From Dolomedes plantarius (lineage: Eukaryota > Arthropoda > Arachnida > Araneae > Dolomedidae), in the NCBI GenBank assembly GCA_907164885.2, contig OU015497.1:69483429-69547428 (forward strand): 64,000 nt of DNA, read 5' to 3'. Both the position numbers and the translations under genes were made by a program. Below are positions 60,831-64,000 of the stretch, piece by piece (within the stretch, counting starts at the first letter, position 1; every line of letters begins with the position of its first letter). The notes beneath the pieces are model-generated. The model did not search any database. It had not been told where the DNA came from and saw only the letters and a program-made list of their open reading frames with translations.

Positions 60831-62068
60831 GAACTTAATAAAATTTGGAAAAAAAGGAAGAAAAAAAAAGAAAAATTAAGTTTGTCCCATGGCCAGTTTT
60901 TGGAAGCCTTCTTTTTATCTACATATATTAATTGTTTGAGGATCATGAAATGGGAAGAAGTTTAAGAGTTCTACAGGTTTTTTCCCCAAAGTTCGCGAAA
61001 CAGAGTTAACATACGATATGTATTTGAATTACTTATTCCTTGAAATCATATAAGATAAATCATTTAGAGTTTTGGGGTTTTTTAAGCAGTGGGAGGAAAA
61101 GCTCTTTACACAGAGAAACATAACGACACATAACTTTCATACCGAACTATTAGTCCATTAGTTATATTAAGGCAAAAGAAAATTAATGATATTATTTTTA
61201 AAGAATTATTGCCCGGGTAGATATAGATATAAACTTTTGATGCTTTCCATCATAAAAATATTGGGCTGCAACCCCCCCCCCCTCCCCGCTCTTCGTGTTC
61301 ATCTGGCCAGACAGAATGCGCTTAGCGCGTTTCTACTGAAATGATAATGCAAAAAAAAATTAAAGAAAGAAATTTTGAGCCTAGGCTTCATGCGAAATCC
61401 CGCCTTACTTTGATTAAATAAAGGAAAAAACGCATCTTGCACTTTACCTCATGGTTGATGTAGAACAAAGTGCATTTCTTGGGTGATGTGAAAAAAAAAC
61501 TGTGCATTTAAGGGAAAAATAAGAAATAAAGGCAAATGCAAATTATAAAACTTATTTCTAATTAAACAGTGAATCAAACATATCTAATTAAATCTAATTA
61601 AACACTATCTAACAAATATCTTATGCAACAGTAATCTTATGCAATCGAAACGTGTGAATCACGCAACACTCTGTTATTAATTCTCAATAAAATCAGACGG
61701 ATAATCAGATGAAGGTCCGCAGCCTCAATGTTTCTTTCTTTCTTATTGTTTGTATATCATTTCAGTAGAAACACGCTAAGCGCATTCTGTCTGTTCAGAT
61801 GAGCATGAAGAGCAAGGGGTGCAGCCTAGTATTTTTTTGATGGAATGCATGAAAAATTTTATATCTATATCTACCCGAGCAATGCCGCGCAATAATGCTA
61901 GCATATATATATATATATGCTTTATAGATCTTAATAAAATTTGGTAAAAAAAGGAAGAAAAAAAAAGAAAAATTAAATTTGTCCAATGGCCAGTTTTTGG
62001 AAGACTTCTGTTGATCTCAATATATTAATTGTTTGAGGATCATGAAATGGGAAGAAGTTTAAGATATA
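60831..62068. repeat. Direct repeats (~143 bp) enclosing an inverted repeat (~145-bp arms)
   Basis: 60831-60972 ('cttaataaaatttgg', 'tggccagtttttggaag', 'gtttgaggatcatgaaatgg') recurs in the same direction at 61926-62068. Between them, 61196-61350 is an inverted copy of 61745-61898 ('acagaatgcgcttagcg', 'gggtagatatagatataaa'). The spacer 61350-61745 has no gene. Confidence 0.85.
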
Positions 62069-62076
62069 TATATATA

Positions 62077-63151
62077 CTAGCTGTACCCGTCCCGGCGTTG
62101 CTCGGGTAATGTAATTACCAATTTTTTAGTAGCCTTAACCCTTTGTTAATGGGCGTCGCTGTCATCCTTTTCCTCACCACGATACATTATTTTACCCATA
62201 TAAATTTAATCCTTTCTGGCACATTTTGGCAAAATTTTTGACATAGGATTACTTAAAACTTTCCACAACAGTCAGCGAGACGAAAAACGAATTAAGATGT
62301 TTATTGTGCTGAAATTCTTTGAAATCTTCATAGATTTTTTCCACAAACACACCACAAATTATATGATATTAACTAAGTGTTGGCCAAAAAAATTACGGCA
62401 TTACTAAATGCGATTTTTTAATCGATTATCACTGCAATAGTAATCGATTTCCTTTAACCACCCAATCCCTCATAGAAAACAAACGCCCCAACACATCACG
62501 TGCTTGACGTCGAAAAAGACACGCCTATTTTCCCCCGCTTCACCTTCGTCCGGAAATGAAGAACGAAATCTCCAAAATGAGATTTCTCGCAAGAGTTTCC
62601 GAATCATAAAATAAATTATTAAAAAATAACTACAATTTGTAAATTAATTTTGGTTCTGGCTTTCGAAACTGTGATGTCAAGGGTCTCTGAGATAATAATT
62701 TCGTAAAAATGTAACAACATTTACGTATTGATTCGACAATTTGGAAAAAAGGGTCGCGGCCAAAATCGCGTTTTTTCCCGAAAAACGGGTGCGTACAGTC
62801 GATCGAAAAAAAATCACAATTAATCGATAAATTAAGACAGACAATTTTAATTGTGATTTCCGTATAGTGTCATCTTTCCCCTATAAGCTCGCCCGAAAAA
62901 AAAATTTCTTGGACGGATACGTTAGGATTTACGGAGCTTTTACTCGGCCGGGAGCTCTAAATCGCGACTAAATATTTAATTACGGAAAATCTAATTAAAA
63001 AATCGAAAAAAAGGCTTCGAGGTGCATAATGAGACCTCGGGGGGCATCTTCGTGTCGAATCTCAAGACTGTCCGACCTGCCGTCTTTACGCCGTGCCGCG
63101 AGCAGACAAAAACTCGGTCACACACACACAGACTTTGCCTTTTATATACAA

Positions 63152-63154
<3 letters not shown>
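62077..63154 (-). mobile_element. Non-autonomous Helitron-like element between (TA)n arrays
   Basis: On the minus strand it begins TC ('tctttgtatataaaaggcaa' from 63154) after an A and ends CTAG (62080-62077) before a T. Nine bases before the CTAG there is a GC-rich imperfect hairpin (cccgagcaacgccggg, 62105-62090). This is the Helitron terminus pattern and its A/T insertion site. It is 1078 bp, without a Rep/helicase frame, and GC-richer than its flanks near 62940-63110. Confidence 0.6.

Positions 63155-63193
<39 letters not shown>
63155..63193. repeat. (TA)n microsatellite
   Basis: About 19 TA units directly at the element's 5' end. Confidence 0.97.
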
Positions 63194-63196
<3 letters not shown>

Positions 63197-63341
63197 AAAA
63201 CGATGATAGAGAAAACCAGTAATAGCTCTAAAGCTACTTGCAGCCAGGAACAAATAACATGAAAAGAAAAGTATGAAAGAGGTTTTAAACAGCATTTCTT
63301 CATCAGCGGTGTCAATGCTGTCTAAAAACAAATGGTTTTAA
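63194..63341. other. Short spacer, no feature
   Basis: Nothing recognised. Confidence 0.4.
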
Positions 63342-63352
63342 ATATATATATA

Positions 63353-64000
63353 TACAGGGTAGTCATAGAAAAATTTGCCGATATATGGCCCTCTATCGGC
63401 CGTTCCTTTCAACCAATCGAGATGACATTTCAGATTTAGTTATTCAGAGGTATGAGCTCGGAATTTTGTGAACGGCAACAAAGTGGCTCTCACGGTTACG
63501 GTTATATGTACCAAAACACGAAATTTTCGAATGATAACGCCCAGTTTTTCCTGTCGCAAAATGCTCAGCGGATGCGAAAACCCCAAAATAGATTTGAAAC
63601 AGTACGTATATCACATAAAAAGGACGCGTTATGCACGCACAAAAAAAGCTCTGCTAAAGGCGTACAAAAAACAACCATAGGGGCACACAGAGGAAATTTA
63701 TGTATGACAGAAGTAAGACACGAATCACTGATAACAACATAGATTGGACAATAGAAAACTTTTATATGGATTACACATTTTCTCCATGGGAGCCATCATC
63801 GTGTTTTTGTTGGCTGTTCGCAGAGCTCTTTTTTGTGCGTGCATAACGCGTCCATTTTTTGTGATACACATACCGTTCCAACGCTTTTTAAGGTTTTCGC
63901 ATGCGTTAAGCATTTTGCGACGGGAAAATGTGCGCGTTGCCATTTGAAATTTTGGAGTTTTTGTACCTTTAACCATAACAGTTATAGAGTTTCTATGCTC
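63353..64000. mobile_element. Palindromic (foldback) element, cut by the window edge
   Basis: The left end 'cagggtagtcatagaaaaat' follows a short TA tract. 63480-63710 and 63750-63985 are inverted copies ('cgcaaaatgct', 'gcatgcgaaaac', 'gacgcgttatgcacgcacaa', 'agagctctg'), centred near 63730. By symmetry the right end would lie about 100 bp beyond the window. Frames inside (for example 63452-63742) follow from the palindrome and show no known domain. Confidence 0.75.

Overview
The window is eukaryotic, AT-rich and almost entirely made of repeats. There is no bacterial-style gene packing, and I found no intact host gene. It holds about thirty (TA)n microsatellites, several Tc1/mariner, pogo-like and piggyBac transposons, Helitron-like termini, tRNA-derived SINEs, a LINE relic and one nearly intact Ty3/gypsy LTR retrotransposon. 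The mix suggests an arthropod, perhaps an arachnid. That is an inference from the kinds of transposons, not a proof.

Layout. 1-2.3 kb: a diverged mosaic tandem array. 3-8.7 kb: (TA)n arrays with two tRNA-derived SINEs and a pogo-like element (6415-7482). 8.7-11.6 kb: a decayed Tc1 element (8697-10073) and an internally deleted Tc1 element (10727-11582) that still has a 111-aa frame. 13.3-15.2 kb: a piggyBac N-terminal fragment, a 217-codon acidic frame and a gag-like relic. 15.6-20.4 kb: a Helitron-like composite with a piggyBac element (17297-18734) nested in it. 20.6-24.4 kb: a diverged duplication whose second copy was interrupted by a full-length but frameshifted Tc1 element (22345-23882). 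24.6-28.7 kb: microsatellites, a 188-bp tandem duplication, a ~95-bp tandem array and a transposase fragment. 29.8-32.4 kb: a second piggyBac element with perfect TIRs but (TA)n flanks instead of TTAA. 33.9-37.3 kb: two decayed Tc1 copies and a foldback with a (TA)n loop. 38.1-39.2 kb: a 39-bp satellite with a 390-bp higher-order period. 42.1-50.5 kb: the LTR retrotransposon. 53-64 kb: a SINE, a LINE relic, an element with ~230-bp TIRs and an unfamiliar protein, a three-copy repeat, nested direct and inverted repeats, a Helitron-like element and a palindromic element cut by the window edge.

The LTR element is the only large coding unit. Gag (43633-44670) and Pol (from 44671) lie in one frame, separated by a single UGA in a CAA-UUA context that resembles known readthrough sites. 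The integrase frame is displaced by one base at an A8 run. The two 574-bp LTRs look identical when compared by eye, so the insertion is recent.

The most striking pattern is that mobile elements of at least seven unrelated kinds begin or end exactly at (TA)n arrays, often on both sides. Either these arrays are preferred landing sites or they grow from element ends.
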